A stretch of 64,000 bases of DNA from Caulifigura coniformis. Lineage in GTDB: Bacteria; Planctomycetota; Planctomycetia; Planctomycetales; Planctomycetaceae. A program made the position numbers and the translations under genes. The DNA is taken from assembly GCF_007745175.1 (NCBI RefSeq), contig NZ_CP036271.1, positions 2,314,154 through 2,378,153 on the forward strand. Reading direction: 5' to 3'. This document shows, in pieces, positions 43,749-52,702 of this stretch (its first letter is position 1; every line of letters starts with the position of its first letter). The notes under the pieces were generated by a model. The model saw nothing but the letters and a program-made list of their open reading frames with translations, ran no database searches and was not told the origin of the DNA.

Positions 43749-43969
43749 TTCGTCATTTCACCCACCAAGTCAAGAAGATTCGTCAGATCACCCACCGGCC
43801 CTCGTCATTTCACCCACCGGTGTGGCGCTTTCGTCAGATCACACACCGTTTCGTCATTTCACCCACTGGAAAGCGCGCTTCGACAGATCACCCACCGCCC
43901 CTGAGCTTCGACAGTTTACACACCGTTTTTCGTCATTTCACCCACCGAGTTTCGACAGTTTACCCACCG
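43749..43969 (+). repeat. Nine 19-bp iterons
   Basis: Units start at 43749, 43779, 43801, 43830, 43850, 43879, 43907, 43929 and 43951. Type form TTCGTCATTTCACCCACCG; variants carry CAGATCACCC or CAGTTTACCC, and GAC for GTC. Start-to-start spacing alternates near 20-22 and 28-30 bp, that is about two or three helical turns. Flanked by repA. Confidence 0.95.
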
Positions 43970-44083
43970 GGCGTTCCTGAAAAGAACGGCGGTTCAATCG
44001 CTTGCGCGTCGTTATCCACAGCGTAACTCTATTCTAACACTAGTATTTAACACTCAGGACCGATCGCAGAAGCCTGTGGAAAA
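43749..44083. other. oriV: Iteron-type replication origin (oriV)
   Basis: The iterons are followed by a perfect DnaA box TTATCCACA (44012-44020), an AT-rich stretch (about 44024-44056) and an inverted DnaA-box-like TGTGGAAAA (44075-44083). This is a full set for a RepA-driven plasmid origin. The remainder to 44376 has no recognised gene. Confidence 0.85.
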
Positions 44084-44376
44084 CTTCGGGACCGCCGTCG
44101 GGAGGCACGTCTTCCCAAAAAACATCCTCTCCGGAGCGCGGGGAATGTCTGCAGGATGGCATTCAGGGGGAGATCGACGGTCGATCCCGGGCGTAATCGA
44201 ACGGCTTCTCTTGCCGATCGTTCTGGCTTCAAAGCACTTGACCGTAGCCCGTTGATGTGGCTCTCCTGAACCTGAGCAGTAAGCAATCTCGCTTCGCTGT
44301 TTCTCGGTCAATGGGTATCTTTCTTGGACCGAAGAGGGCGAATTCCCGCCACCGAAGGAGTCGAAGGCGACGACAC

Positions 44377-46104
44377 GTGAAAGTCCGGCCATCCGCACAG
44401 CTGCTGATCTTTAGCGGCAACGACGAGGAAGAAGCGAGCCCGCACGCGAAGGCTCTCGGTGCGTACTACACGGACGTCCAAATCGCCGATTTCTTGACCT
44501 GGTGGGCGATACGATCGCCAGAAGATCACGTCATGGACCCGTCATTCGGCGGTGGCGTGTTCTTGCGGGCGGCGTGCCGGCAGATCCGGAAACTCGGGGG
44601 CGAGCCGAAGACCCAAGTTTTTGGCGTGGAGATTGATGAGGAGGTCTTCTACCGCATCAGTGGAAAGCTTGCCGAAGAGTACGGCCTACAACCAACCCAG
44701 CTGCAGAACGAAGATTTCTTCCGGGTCGAGCCTCAATCACCTTGGCGAATGTCGGTGATCATCGGAAACCCGCCGTTCATTCGTTACCAGCGATTCACCG
44801 GACGGAGCAGGGAGCGAGCGTTGGCACGGGCGTTCGCCGAAGGCATCACCCTTCCGAAACTCGCAAGCTCCTGGGCGCCTTTTCTTTTGCATTCGGCAGC
44901 GATGCTCACCGAGGGCGGCCGACTCGCCATGGTGCTACCCGTTGAAATCACCCACGCCAAATACGCGCAGCCGATCCTGCGTCACCTGCAGCGATCGTTT
45001 CGAGCGACGACGTTCATCACCTTCAAATCAAAACTCTTCCCCGACCTCAGCGAAGACACGTTGTTACTTCTCGCTGAAGGAAAGGGGCACGGTCCTGGGG
45101 AGTTCCGTCACCGTGACTTGCAGCACGCTGGAGCCCTCGCCGAGATTGCCAAAGGTCGATCCGCAAAGCAGGTTCAGTCGGAGACGATCAAAGAAGCAGA
45201 CGAGATCGTTGCCGGCCGTCAGCGATTGATTGAGCAGCTGCTACCCAGCGACATGCGGCGGCTTTACCGACAGCTAGCCGCTGGAAACGACAGCAGTCGA
45301 TTAGGCGAGATCGCGAATGTTGGCATTGGTTACGTGACCGGAGCTAATGATTTCTTCCACCTAAGTCCAGACGAAGCAAAACGTTTGGGGATTCCTGCAC
45401 GCTTCCTGAAGCGCGTTGTGCGTCGTGGTAGGTCGATTTCCGGCCTCAAATTCACCGAGCAAGACTGGAAAACCGCGTCCGCCAACGGAGAAGCCGCGTA
45501 CTTGCTCTACCTGCGGCAAGGTGACCCACTTCCCGACAACGTCCAGAAATATCTGGAAGCAGGGAAGCGGGCAGGCGTCGCCGAAGCGTACAAGTGTCGG
45601 TCACGTTCGCCATGGTACGCCGTCCCGCACGTCCACCGTCCCGACGGATTCCTGAGTTACATGAGCGGTGAGACGCCGCACCTCGTTTCCAACGAGGCGA
45701 AGGCGTTCGCGCCGAACAGCTTGCACATCGTGCGGATGCGAAGCGGACAACCACATTCCGCAGCAGGGCTCGCGGCGCTTTGGCAGACCTCGATGACGCG
45801 ACTCAGCGTCGAAATCGAAGGACATGCGCTTGGCGGCGGAATGCTGAAACTTGAACCCGGTGAAGCGGCGAAGGTCCTACTGGCGAAGCCGGAAACGGCC
45901 GCCGATGAACTCGAAGAACTCGCCGCGGAACTGGATCTGGTGAGTCGGAAGTCGGGTACAGATGCGGCCAGGAAGAGGGCGGACGAGCTGATACTCTGCC
46001 GGTCTCTTGGGCTCAGCCGATCGGATTGTCGGTTGTTGAATTCGGCCGCTGAACTGTTGCGCGATCGCAGGATGCGTCGGAGCAAAAGTCATGAGCTTGC
46101 TTGA
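44377..46104 (+). CDS. N6-adenine DNA methyltransferase of a restriction system
   Basis: 575 residues if started at GTG 44377; ATG 44311 or 44257 would add an Arg-rich leader. SAM-binding motif I is HVMDPSFGGGVFLRAA and the catalytic motif IV is IIGNPPFIRYQRF (NPPF, so N6-adenine). The C-terminal half should be the target-recognition part. It resembles stand-alone type II (Eco57I/TaqI-like) methyltransferases. The stop overlaps the next gene by 14 bp, pairing it with a candidate endonuclease. Confidence 0.8.
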   Translation: MKVRPSAQLLIFSGNDEEEASPHAKALGAYYTDVQIADFLTWWAIRSPEDHVMDPSFGGGVFLRAACRQIRKLGGEPKTQVFGVEIDEEVFYRISGKLAEEYGLQPTQLQNEDFFRVEPQSPWRMSVIIGNPPFIRYQRFTGRSRERALARAFAEGITLPKLASSWAPFLLHSAAMLTEGGRLAMVLPVEITHAKYAQPILRHLQRSFRATTFITFKSKLFPDLSEDTLLLLAEGKGHGPGEFRHRDLQHAGALAEIAKGRSAKQVQSETIKEADEIVAGRQRLIEQLLPSDMRRLYRQLAAGNDSSRLGEIANVGIGYVTGANDFFHLSPDEAKRLGIPARFLKRVVRRGRSISGLKFTEQDWKTASANGEAAYLLYLRQGDPLPDNVQKYLEAGKRAGVAEAYKCRSRSPWYAVPHVHRPDGFLSYMSGETPHLVSNEAKAFAPNSLHIVRMRSGQPHSAAGLAALWQTSMTRLSVEIEGHALGGGMLKLEPGEAAKVLLAKPETAADELEELAAELDLVSRKSGTDAARKRADELILCRSLGLSRSDCRLLNSAAELLRDRRMRRSKSHELA

Positions 46105-46804
46105 TGCCGTAAAGGATGCAGGTGTCCTTCCGATCGAAGCCCTGCAGTCCGAGAAAAAGCGATACTCTGAGCGACTCTCCGCGGAGCTTGCCCGGCAGAT
46201 GGCCGCTGGATTGCGGCAGATTGGTTTTGACGGGACTAAGCCACTTCCTGGCGGTCCTGGAGAACGGGCATTCCAAGGCGGCCTGGGGCCGAAAAAAGTC
46301 GACGTGAGCTACGCCGACGAGCAGCATGGGCTGAAGCTCGCCGTCTCAATCAAGACGATTACATCGCCGCCCTACGGCAAGAATCTGAAGAATCGTTTTT
46401 ACGATCTCTGCCCCGAAGGCATCACACTTCACCTGCGATTTCCGTATTCGGTCATTTGCGCACTGTTTTGTTTGCCGGTCGCGGCCAACCAGGACACCAG
46501 CGCTGGCCGGAAAGTGTCGACGTTCGAGCGTGCAAGAAAGCTGCTCTCAACGATCAGCGGACGACGGGAATATACGGATCCAGGGGAGAAGTTCGAGGAC
46601 ATCGCCATGCTTCTCTTCCAGCCACTCACAGACGATCCGGCCACCCAACCTTGGGTCAAAGTGGTTGACGCACTGACTAATCGCGAGATGACGGAGGCGG
46701 AATACTTTGAGAGCATCCGGCAAATTTACAACCGCCGGAATCCGCATGCCGCCATCGGTGAGGACATGCTCGATTTAGACTCAGGCGAAACCATGGGGGA
46801 GTGA
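46091..46804 (+). CDS. Candidate restriction endonuclease partner
   Basis: 237 residues (GGAG upstream), overlapping the methyltransferase end. GLGPKKVDVSYADEQHGLKLAVSIKTI resembles a PD-(D/E)xK core: Asp in KVDVSY, then a beta strand with a Lys-containing SIKT in place of ExK. I do not recognise the family by name; placement suggests the R gene of a type II system. Nuclease activity is inferred, and the unusual SIK motif should be noted. Confidence 0.6.
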   Translation: MSLLDAVKDAGVLPIEALQSEKKRYSERLSAELARQMAAGLRQIGFDGTKPLPGGPGERAFQGGLGPKKVDVSYADEQHGLKLAVSIKTITSPPYGKNLKNRFYDLCPEGITLHLRFPYSVICALFCLPVAANQDTSAGRKVSTFERARKLLSTISGRREYTDPGEKFEDIAMLLFQPLTDDPATQPWVKVVDALTNREMTEAEYFESIRQIYNRRNPHAAIGEDMLDLDSGETMGE

Positions 46805-46831
46805 AACGGCAATAGCGGCTTCACCAGTCAT

Positions 46832-46860
46832 TTGACATTCTGCTGAAACCAGGGTTAGAT
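46832..46860 (+). promoter_or_regulatory. Candidate promoter of the SIR2-HerA operon
   Basis: A consensus -35 TTGACA (46832-46837), a 17-bp spacer, and TTAGAT (46855-46860) as a weak -10, 42 bp before the SIR2 gene start. Confidence 0.45.
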
Positions 46861-46901
46861 CAACTTGTAAATCGCATTCAACCGTTTGCGGGCTAGTTTC
46901 A

Positions 46902-48143
46902 ATGGCGCAGCCGTCTATCCTTCCTCTCGGTGACGAATCGCAAACCATCGTCGCTGCAACGGCTGGTCAGCCTGAATGTATTCAGTCAGAACTCTCTCTG
47001 ATCCCGCCAGACATGTCGGCGTTTCGAGAGCCGGCCATTGGCATCTACCTTCAGGAACTCGAAGGACTGTTGACCCAATGTCGAGTTGCTCTGTTGATGG
47101 GCGCTGGCTGCAGCAAGTGCGCGGGCGTGCCATTGATGGACGAGTTGACATCGATCGTGAGCCGACGTCTAAACGGCACTTCACTGGAAGTTCTCACTGG
47201 TGTCCTCGAAGGCTTCGAAGGAGCTCCTCGTTGCACAATCGAGGACGTCATGAGCGAGATTGTGGACTTAGTAGCGATCGCAGAGAGGCGCGCCCTTCGC
47301 GGGGCAGCAGCCCCGACTGTATCAGTCAACGGGACGTCGTTCTCAAGCGATTTGCTTGGCACTGCACTGGACGACGTGAAGCGGGAAATCGCGAAGGCCA
47401 TCATCGATCCCTCGAAAAACAAGCACATTGAGACACACCGGGCACTTATTCGGACAATACACGGCACACTCCGGGCCGGGCGAGCTTCGACATTTCCACA
47501 CGCAGTAGACTATTTCACACTCAACTATGACACGCTGATCGAAGATGCGCTGTCCCTCGAGCGAATCACCACCGTAGACGGGTTTCAAGGCGGCGCAACC
47601 GGGTGGTGGGACGTCAGTCTTTACCAGCAGCAAGTTGCGTCGGCCCGCGTTTACAAACTGCATGGATCAATCGATTGGTGCCTCTGCGATGACGACATTC
47701 TTCCGCGTCGCATTCGAGACGGAGTGGCAGTCGCGTCACGCAAAGACCACTTAATGATCTGGCCGGCCGCGACTAAGTATAGGGAGACGCAGCGAGACCC
47801 CTACGCTCAGCTGGTATCGCTCATGCGACGGAGCCTTCGTCCTGATGCCAGCGAAATCGTGTTGTGCATTTGTGGTTACGCCTTCGCTGACGAGCACATC
47901 AATTTTGAATTGGATCGAGCTCTCCGCGAGTCTAACGGCAGGCTGACATTCGTCGTATTCACTAGCGACGACGCTCCTGCCGGACAGTTGAAGCTCTGGA
48001 ATGACGACCCACTTCTCAGTGAACGAGTCCGTATTCACGCAAATCGTGGCTTCTTTCATGCAAGCACTGCCTACAGCACCGAACACGATCTTCCGTGGTG
48101 GAGATTCGAAGTGCTAACACATTTGTTATCGGGCCATCGATGA
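46902..48143 (+). CDS. SIR2-domain effector of a SIR2-HerA defence system
   Basis: 413 residues; ATG 46902 lacks a clear ribosome-binding site, and ATG 47013 is possible. SIR2-type Rossmann motifs: ALLMGAGCSKCAGVP (64-77), FTLNYDTLIEDAL with N208 and D210, and YKLHGSIDW with candidate catalytic H254. Known SIR2-HerA pairs form complexes in which SIR2 degrades NAD or acts on DNA during phage infection. It overlaps the herA-like gene by 4 bases (ATGA). Confidence 0.88.
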   Translation: MAQPSILPLGDESQTIVAATAGQPECIQSELSLIPPDMSAFREPAIGIYLQELEGLLTQCRVALLMGAGCSKCAGVPLMDELTSIVSRRLNGTSLEVLTGVLEGFEGAPRCTIEDVMSEIVDLVAIAERRALRGAAAPTVSVNGTSFSSDLLGTALDDVKREIAKAIIDPSKNKHIETHRALIRTIHGTLRAGRASTFPHAVDYFTLNYDTLIEDALSLERITTVDGFQGGATGWWDVSLYQQQVASARVYKLHGSIDWCLCDDDILPRRIRDGVAVASRKDHLMIWPAATKYRETQRDPYAQLVSLMRRSLRPDASEIVLCICGYAFADEHINFELDRALRESNGRLTFVVFTSDDAPAGQLKLWNDDPLLSERVRIHANRGFFHASTAYSTEHDLPWWRFEVLTHLLSGHR

Positions 48144-49960
48144 CTGCAACCCCGCGTACGCCGAGCGACCCCATCGAGAATCTAGCGATTGGCAGGATCA
48201 TCGAGGTTGATGGTCCGCACGTTGTTGCGGAGCTCGATGCTAAAATCTCGGAGCTCACTCGCGTCTTTAATGGAGTGCTGTATCCCATCGGTCAATTTGG
48301 ATCGATTGTGAAGATTCATTTCGGGCGACGAATGATCTACGGATATGTTTCACGACTGCGCATGAAGGCCGACTTCAATCGAGAAAGAGGCATCGCTGCT
48401 GACGGAACTTCTTCTGCACGAATCATAGAGGCCGATCTCTTTGGCGAGGGTGAGTGGACAAACAATGGGGGGGGCTGGAAACTCGAATTCGAGCGAGGAG
48501 TTTCGACATTCCCATTGCCGCAGCAGGGAATGTACCTGACCCCGCGTAATGAGCTGGCAGACGTGTTTGGCCGGGGCAGCGAGCAGAGCTTTGAGATTGG
48601 CGAGCACGTGGGAAGTGGCGGAACACCGTGCTTTCTTGACTTGGACGAACTGCTAGGCAAACACACGACTGTCTTAGGCTCCACCGGCTCAGGCAAATCA
48701 AGCGCGGTCGCCGGGATTGTTCATTCGATTCTTCGACATGGACAAGCGTTGACCTTTCCGGTTTGGATGCCGAGGATAATCATCCTCGACCCGCACAACG
48801 AATACGGCGGCGCGTTCCACGGGCACACTCGGCTGTCGACTGACGAGGGAAGTCTGTCACTGCCGTATTGGATGCTCGACCTAGAAGAGACAATCGCTCT
48901 GTACGTCGGGAAAACAGAGTTCGCTGCGACATCCCAAACAAACATCGTCAAAAATGCGTTGCTGTCGGCGCGGCGGGCCGGTGCCGCGATTGTCGGTGTC
49001 AACCCCGATGACATTACTGTCGATTCTCCGATTCCCTATGTGTTGGGTAACCCTGTCGGATTAGACAATTTTGGATCACGGAATGGTGCGTTGGACAAAG
49101 TCGGATTCGTTGGGCAAATAAACGAGCAGCGGCCAAAGGACAGTAAGGACAAATCGAAGCACGACGATTTTAACAAGGTGGTCCGCAAGCTAGAGAGCTT
49201 ATTACGCGACTCTCGTCTCAAGTTTATGATGCGGCCGTGGAACGGGGAGAAGTCAACCGGCGATCTATCGAATGTGCTGCAGCAGTTTCTCGGCAAAGGT
49301 CACCCGGTGTGTGTATTTGACCTATCGGGCGTTCCTAACGAAGTAGCGGGCGCGGCAAGTTCGGCAGTTGCGCGAACATTGTTTGCGGCAAAGCTGTGGC
49401 AGACTGTGGAAGAAAGAGCGCGAAACCCAGTCCTACTCATCTGCGAGGAGGCTCACAGGTACGTTCCAGACAAAGGGGACGCGCAATACGCCGCTGCACG
49501 GCACGCCATCCAGCGGCTCGCAAAAGAAGGTCGAAAGTATGGAATCGCTTTGATGCTGGTGTCTCAGCGACCCAGTGAAGTCGATGCAACAGTCCTATCG
49601 CAGTGCAATTCATGGATTGTTTTGCGGATTACCAACGATTCCGATCGCGAGCACGTGAGGGCGATTTTGCCTGATTCACTCGTGGGGCTTACAAAAGTGC
49701 TATCAGGTCTCAGGCAACGGGAAGCAGTAGTTGTTGGTCAGGCAACAGCTCTGCCCTCGCGAATCCTCATCCGAAAGCTAGAGGAACATCAGTTGCCGCG
49801 TTCCAACGACATTAGCTTCTCGACCGGGTGGCAGTCGCCTCATCTGGACTCGGCGTCTCTCTCGATCGTGGCTCGACGTTGGCAAACTCAGGAACGGCTG
49901 GCCGCTGAGTTGTCATCAATGGCTGATGGCCCACCATCAGAGGATGCACCGCCGTTCTAA
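48140..49960 (+). CDS. HerA-type hexameric ATPase/translocase of SIR2-HerA
   Basis: 606 residues from ATG 48140. An N-terminal HAS-barrel-like domain (about 10-75: IGRIIEVDGPHVVAEL) is followed by the ATPase: Walker A LGSTGSGKSSAVAGIV (179-194), LDPHNEYGGAF, Walker B VLLICEEAHRYVPD and LMLVSQRPSEVD as sensor/arginine region. HerA-like DUF87 proteins assemble as hexamers that regulate the SIR2 subunits. Translation is coupled to the SIR2 gene. Confidence 0.9.
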   Translation: MTATPRTPSDPIENLAIGRIIEVDGPHVVAELDAKISELTRVFNGVLYPIGQFGSIVKIHFGRRMIYGYVSRLRMKADFNRERGIAADGTSSARIIEADLFGEGEWTNNGGGWKLEFERGVSTFPLPQQGMYLTPRNELADVFGRGSEQSFEIGEHVGSGGTPCFLDLDELLGKHTTVLGSTGSGKSSAVAGIVHSILRHGQALTFPVWMPRIIILDPHNEYGGAFHGHTRLSTDEGSLSLPYWMLDLEETIALYVGKTEFAATSQTNIVKNALLSARRAGAAIVGVNPDDITVDSPIPYVLGNPVGLDNFGSRNGALDKVGFVGQINEQRPKDSKDKSKHDDFNKVVRKLESLLRDSRLKFMMRPWNGEKSTGDLSNVLQQFLGKGHPVCVFDLSGVPNEVAGAASSAVARTLFAAKLWQTVEERARNPVLLICEEAHRYVPDKGDAQYAAARHAIQRLAKEGRKYGIALMLVSQRPSEVDATVLSQCNSWIVLRITNDSDREHVRAILPDSLVGLTKVLSGLRQREAVVVGQATALPSRILIRKLEEHQLPRSNDISFSTGWQSPHLDSASLSIVARRWQTQERLAAELSSMADGPPSEDAPPF

Positions 49961-50062
49961 GGCGAACGATCAGAACAATGATGACTCAGCGACAACTGGA
50001 TGCTGTCATCGTTAGGCACTCGGGAGATTGTCTGGCGCTCCACGTCATTTCGCTTCAACGCA

Positions 50063-50698
50063 ATGCCTGAAAATCTGCGATCACGATTGGAAACAGCCGC
50101 TCAGCTTGGAACTGTCCTTGGTGGGATCGCCTCGGTTGCCGGAGCTTTTGTCGCGTGGTGGATCGGTGTGCCGACCGTTGAACTCGCTAGGAGATCGCTG
50201 CAAGTCAGCCAAGAGCTTGAAGCCGCGCGCCAGCGGCGGGAAAGCTTGCCCTTCGTGATGATTACTCTGCTTACCCAGGAAGTCCCGATCAAACGTGAGC
50301 CTGGCACGGACCGACCCATCATCGGTCTCGAGCAAGGATCACTGACAGGGATCCGAAATGTCGGCAAGGGTACGGCATTCAATTGCCGCGCCCTCTGGGA
50401 GATTTCGTCGGTGTCTCGAAAGGACGGGCCTTCCGAGAACGTAGTTGTGTCAGAAAAGGAATGGTCTACCAGGCCCTTCGTGATCCAAGCAGGTGAATCC
50501 GCTTCCTTGTACGCATTGCCGACAGTTATTGAAGACGTCAACGACGTCCGATCAGTCCAAGGGCAGATCATCTTGAAGTGCGACGATGAACATGGCGACA
50601 CTCACGAGAGTCGACAATCGTTTCAGCTCTTTTTCGCGGATCCTGATGCTCGGTCGAAAGCGCTTATCGTCTTTGAGACGCTCAATCTCCGACCGTAG
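50063..50698 (+). CDS. Single-pass membrane protein downstream of SIR2-HerA
   Basis: 211 residues from ATG 50063 (MPENLRSRLE), or 232 from ATG 50000. One N-terminal membrane segment (LGTVLGGIASVAGAFVAWWIG), a short helical linker and a beta-rich domain (LTGIRNVGKGTAFNCRALWEI) of the kind seen in small membrane proteins near defence islands. It may belong to the SIR2-HerA operon (gap about 100 bp), which would be an unusual third component. Confidence 0.55.
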   Translation: MPENLRSRLETAAQLGTVLGGIASVAGAFVAWWIGVPTVELARRSLQVSQELEAARQRRESLPFVMITLLTQEVPIKREPGTDRPIIGLEQGSLTGIRNVGKGTAFNCRALWEISSVSRKDGPSENVVVSEKEWSTRPFVIQAGESASLYALPTVIEDVNDVRSVQGQIILKCDDEHGDTHESRQSFQLFFADPDARSKALIVFETLNLRP

Positions 50699-50879
50699 AC
50701 TCAGGGCGAGACCCGCAAATAGGCTACCGTTGGTACAGATTTGGTACAGACGTTGGCCGTGCGAGAGCTCAGCGAGTAAAATGCGACCGCAATACGGCAA
50801 GCAGTGGACTTCGCCGTAACCCTTTGTCCCGCAACGTCACAGCCGCGTCACTGAACGCTGTCACCAACCAAGCCCGACG

Positions 50880-50920
50880 ATTGAGCGACCGGATTCAAAA
50901 TCCGGTGCCGTCGCCCCCCC
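50880..50920 (+). other. tRNA-like fragment (tRNA-Leu CAA anticodon-arm type)
   Basis: GAGCGACCGGATTCAAAATC continues to a 6-bp hairpin ACCGGA-TTCAAAA-TCCGGT (50888-50906) followed by TGCCGTCG and a C-run. The arm fits a tRNA-Leu(CAA) anticodon stem-loop, or a T arm plus 3' acceptor strand, but no cloverleaf can be completed. Possibly an attachment-site remnant. TTGGTACAGA occurs twice nearby (50728-50748). Confidence 0.35.
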
Positions 50921-50950
50921 CCACAAGCGATCCTGGCCGCGTCGTGGCAC

Positions 50951-51298
50951 TCAGCGATGGCTTTTCATCGCGACAATACGCCTGTCCGCCAAGATGCGAC
51001 TCTGGAAGGCGATTTTGAGATCAACGGCCTCGCCCAAGGTCATCGTCATCCCACGAGTCGCGAACTCCGTGGCATAGCGTCGTTCATTAACGCGGAAAAT
51101 GCCTCGGGTGCCAGTCCGAAATGTCGCCTTGATCGGGAAAACTGGTGACTTGCGAATCCGATGTTCTAACCGTCCGAGGTCGCACCGGAATTCGATGGAC
51201 TCATCTCCGATTCCGGCGAGTATCTCGTCAGCTGCTAATAGCACGCTTTTCATCGCAGCGGAGAATGCGTGCTTAGCAACGTCTTCTGACTTTGCCAT
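50951..51298 (-). CDS. Hypothetical protein
   Basis: 115 residues from ATG 51298 (MAKSEDVAKHAFSAAMKSV); GAGG lies about 12 nt upstream. A longer start at 51352 is possible. Acidic/helical N-terminus, then basic beta-rich part (VFPIKATFRTGTRGIFRVN). No family recognised; it may be a remnant near the insertion sequence. Confidence 0.4.
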   Translation of the reverse strand: MAKSEDVAKHAFSAAMKSVLLAADEILAGIGDESIEFRCDLGRLEHRIRKSPVFPIKATFRTGTRGIFRVNERRYATEFATRGMTMTLGEAVDLKIAFQSRILADRRIVAMKSHR

Positions 51299-51368
51299 TT
51301 GAGAAACCTCACAAAGACGATTCGAAGGATTATCGAATCGATCGGCAGACATTCGTCGTGCCCGGTGA

Positions 51369-52427
51369 TTAGGCTGCCTTCCGCTCGAACGACTTGACCA
51401 GCCCCCCGACGTAGGAATTTATCTCGATCCGGTTCCTAATCGGCTTCTCCACCTCCTCTGGAATTTCGCCCAGCGGCGGCAAGTTCGCTCGCTCCATGTG
51501 GGCTCTCTGACCGTTGTAGTACGCGAGAAACTGCTGGACCAGATAATCGAGATGCCGGTTGCCGAAAAGTATGAACTTGAAGAGAAGCTCATGCTTGATC
51601 GTCTGGATAAATCTCTCGCAGCGTCCATTCAGATTTGGTGACGCGATGGGGAGCGGATTCGTTCGCAAGCCGCCTTGCTGACATGCAGCGGTGAACGCAC
51701 GCGAGAACTTGCTGTCCCGATCGTGCATCAGGATGTCCGGCTTCTTCTCACGATCCTTGGTCTTCGCCAGGAACTCCTTCGTCTGGCGGACGACCCAGGC
51801 CGAGTTCGGATGCTGTGTCGATTTCGAGACGATCGCCTCCCGTGTTTCCAGACACAGAAAAGCCATCAGATAGGTCGTCCGCAGGCCCCGTGTCGTGAGC
51901 GTCTTCACCGAGAAGAAATCGACGGCCCACAGAGTCTCGGCATGGCGCTTCAGGAAGTTGTCCCAAGAGTCAGACGTGCGGTTGGGCCGTGGCTCAATCC
52001 CGGCCTCCTTCAGGATGTTCCGGACTGTCTGCCGGCTGATCTTTCGGACGCCCAATTTCCGAAGTTCTCCAAGAATCCGGGTGTACCCAAAGGAAGTGGT
52101 TGCTGCTATTTCCAGAACTAACTCGCGAATCTCTCGAGGCTTCCGGGAACCACCCTTCGGGCGCTTCATCTCCGGCTCATTCTCGTCACGAATCCAACGG
52201 TAGAACGTCGCGGGCGTGACGAGTGTGATGATCTCCTCGATGCCCTGGCCCAGCGTTTTCCCAAGCTGGAGCAGCCGGCGTCGCTCATCAGGCCTGGTGT
52301 GCACCTGGCCCTTGATCCGTGTGCGGAGGATCTTGTTCTCTTCCTTGAGGAACTCGACATACCGGGCCAGATGGCGGTCGGTGACAGAGGCGATCAGGGC
52401 CAGCAGTGGGTGGTAAATCGCCGCCAT
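51369..52427 (-). CDS. DDE (rve-type) transposase
   Basis: 352 residues from ATG 52427 (MAAIYHPLLALIA). HTH region about 40-110, then integrase core with D in LWAVDFFSVK, D in LMHDRDSKFSRAF and E in NLNGRCERFIQTIKHE. Similar to IS3/IS481-type rve transposases common in planctomycetes. It is single-frame and looks intact. Terminal inverted repeats could not be identified, so the exact insertion-sequence limits are unknown. Confidence 0.85.
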   Translation of the reverse strand: MAAIYHPLLALIASVTDRHLARYVEFLKEENKILRTRIKGQVHTRPDERRRLLQLGKTLGQGIEEIITLVTPATFYRWIRDENEPEMKRPKGGSRKPREIRELVLEIAATTSFGYTRILGELRKLGVRKISRQTVRNILKEAGIEPRPNRTSDSWDNFLKRHAETLWAVDFFSVKTLTTRGLRTTYLMAFLCLETREAIVSKSTQHPNSAWVVRQTKEFLAKTKDREKKPDILMHDRDSKFSRAFTAACQQGGLRTNPLPIASPNLNGRCERFIQTIKHELLFKFILFGNRHLDYLVQQFLAYYNGQRAHMERANLPPLGEIPEEVEKPIRNRIEINSYVGGLVKSFERKAA

Positions 52428-52595
52428 CCGAGTATCGTCGCAGTCTGTACTGTGGAACGTGGTTACACATTCCTTGTACAGCGCTGTGACCCCGTCCAAC
52501 GCCTGCTCGCAGGGTGTTTGGAATGGCTCTTTTCAGTCCAATGGTTGAGCAGCGTTAAAGTCGTTGCGACTGGCGAAGTTGACCGGCCAGACCTA

Positions 52596-52662
52596 GTCCG
52601 AGAATGGAGCTTCGGACCGCGATGTCGAAGCTTGAGCCGCTTGTCCGAGTTTCGTCCGAGAA
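52596..52662 (+). other. Candidate integrase arm-type sites, right end
   Basis: GTCCGAGAA at 52596-52604 and 52654-52662 and GTCCGAGTT at 52643-52651. The last two are 11 bp apart, close to the 12-bp pair at the left end. They lie 137 bp from the core-like repeat at 52799. Confidence 0.5.
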
Positions 52663-52702
52663 TGGGCTGTAAACGCTTCGAAAAGCTTATAACATCTGGA
52701 AA

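Noticed and set aside
43749-43969. Possible CRISPR array
   Set aside because: Units are 19 bp with 1-11-bp gaps and beside repA; no cas genes and no spacers of CRISPR size. They are iterons.
51300-52560. Terminal inverted repeats of the insertion sequence
   Set aside because: Only short CAGAC/GTCTG matches were found near the ends; not enough to define boundaries.
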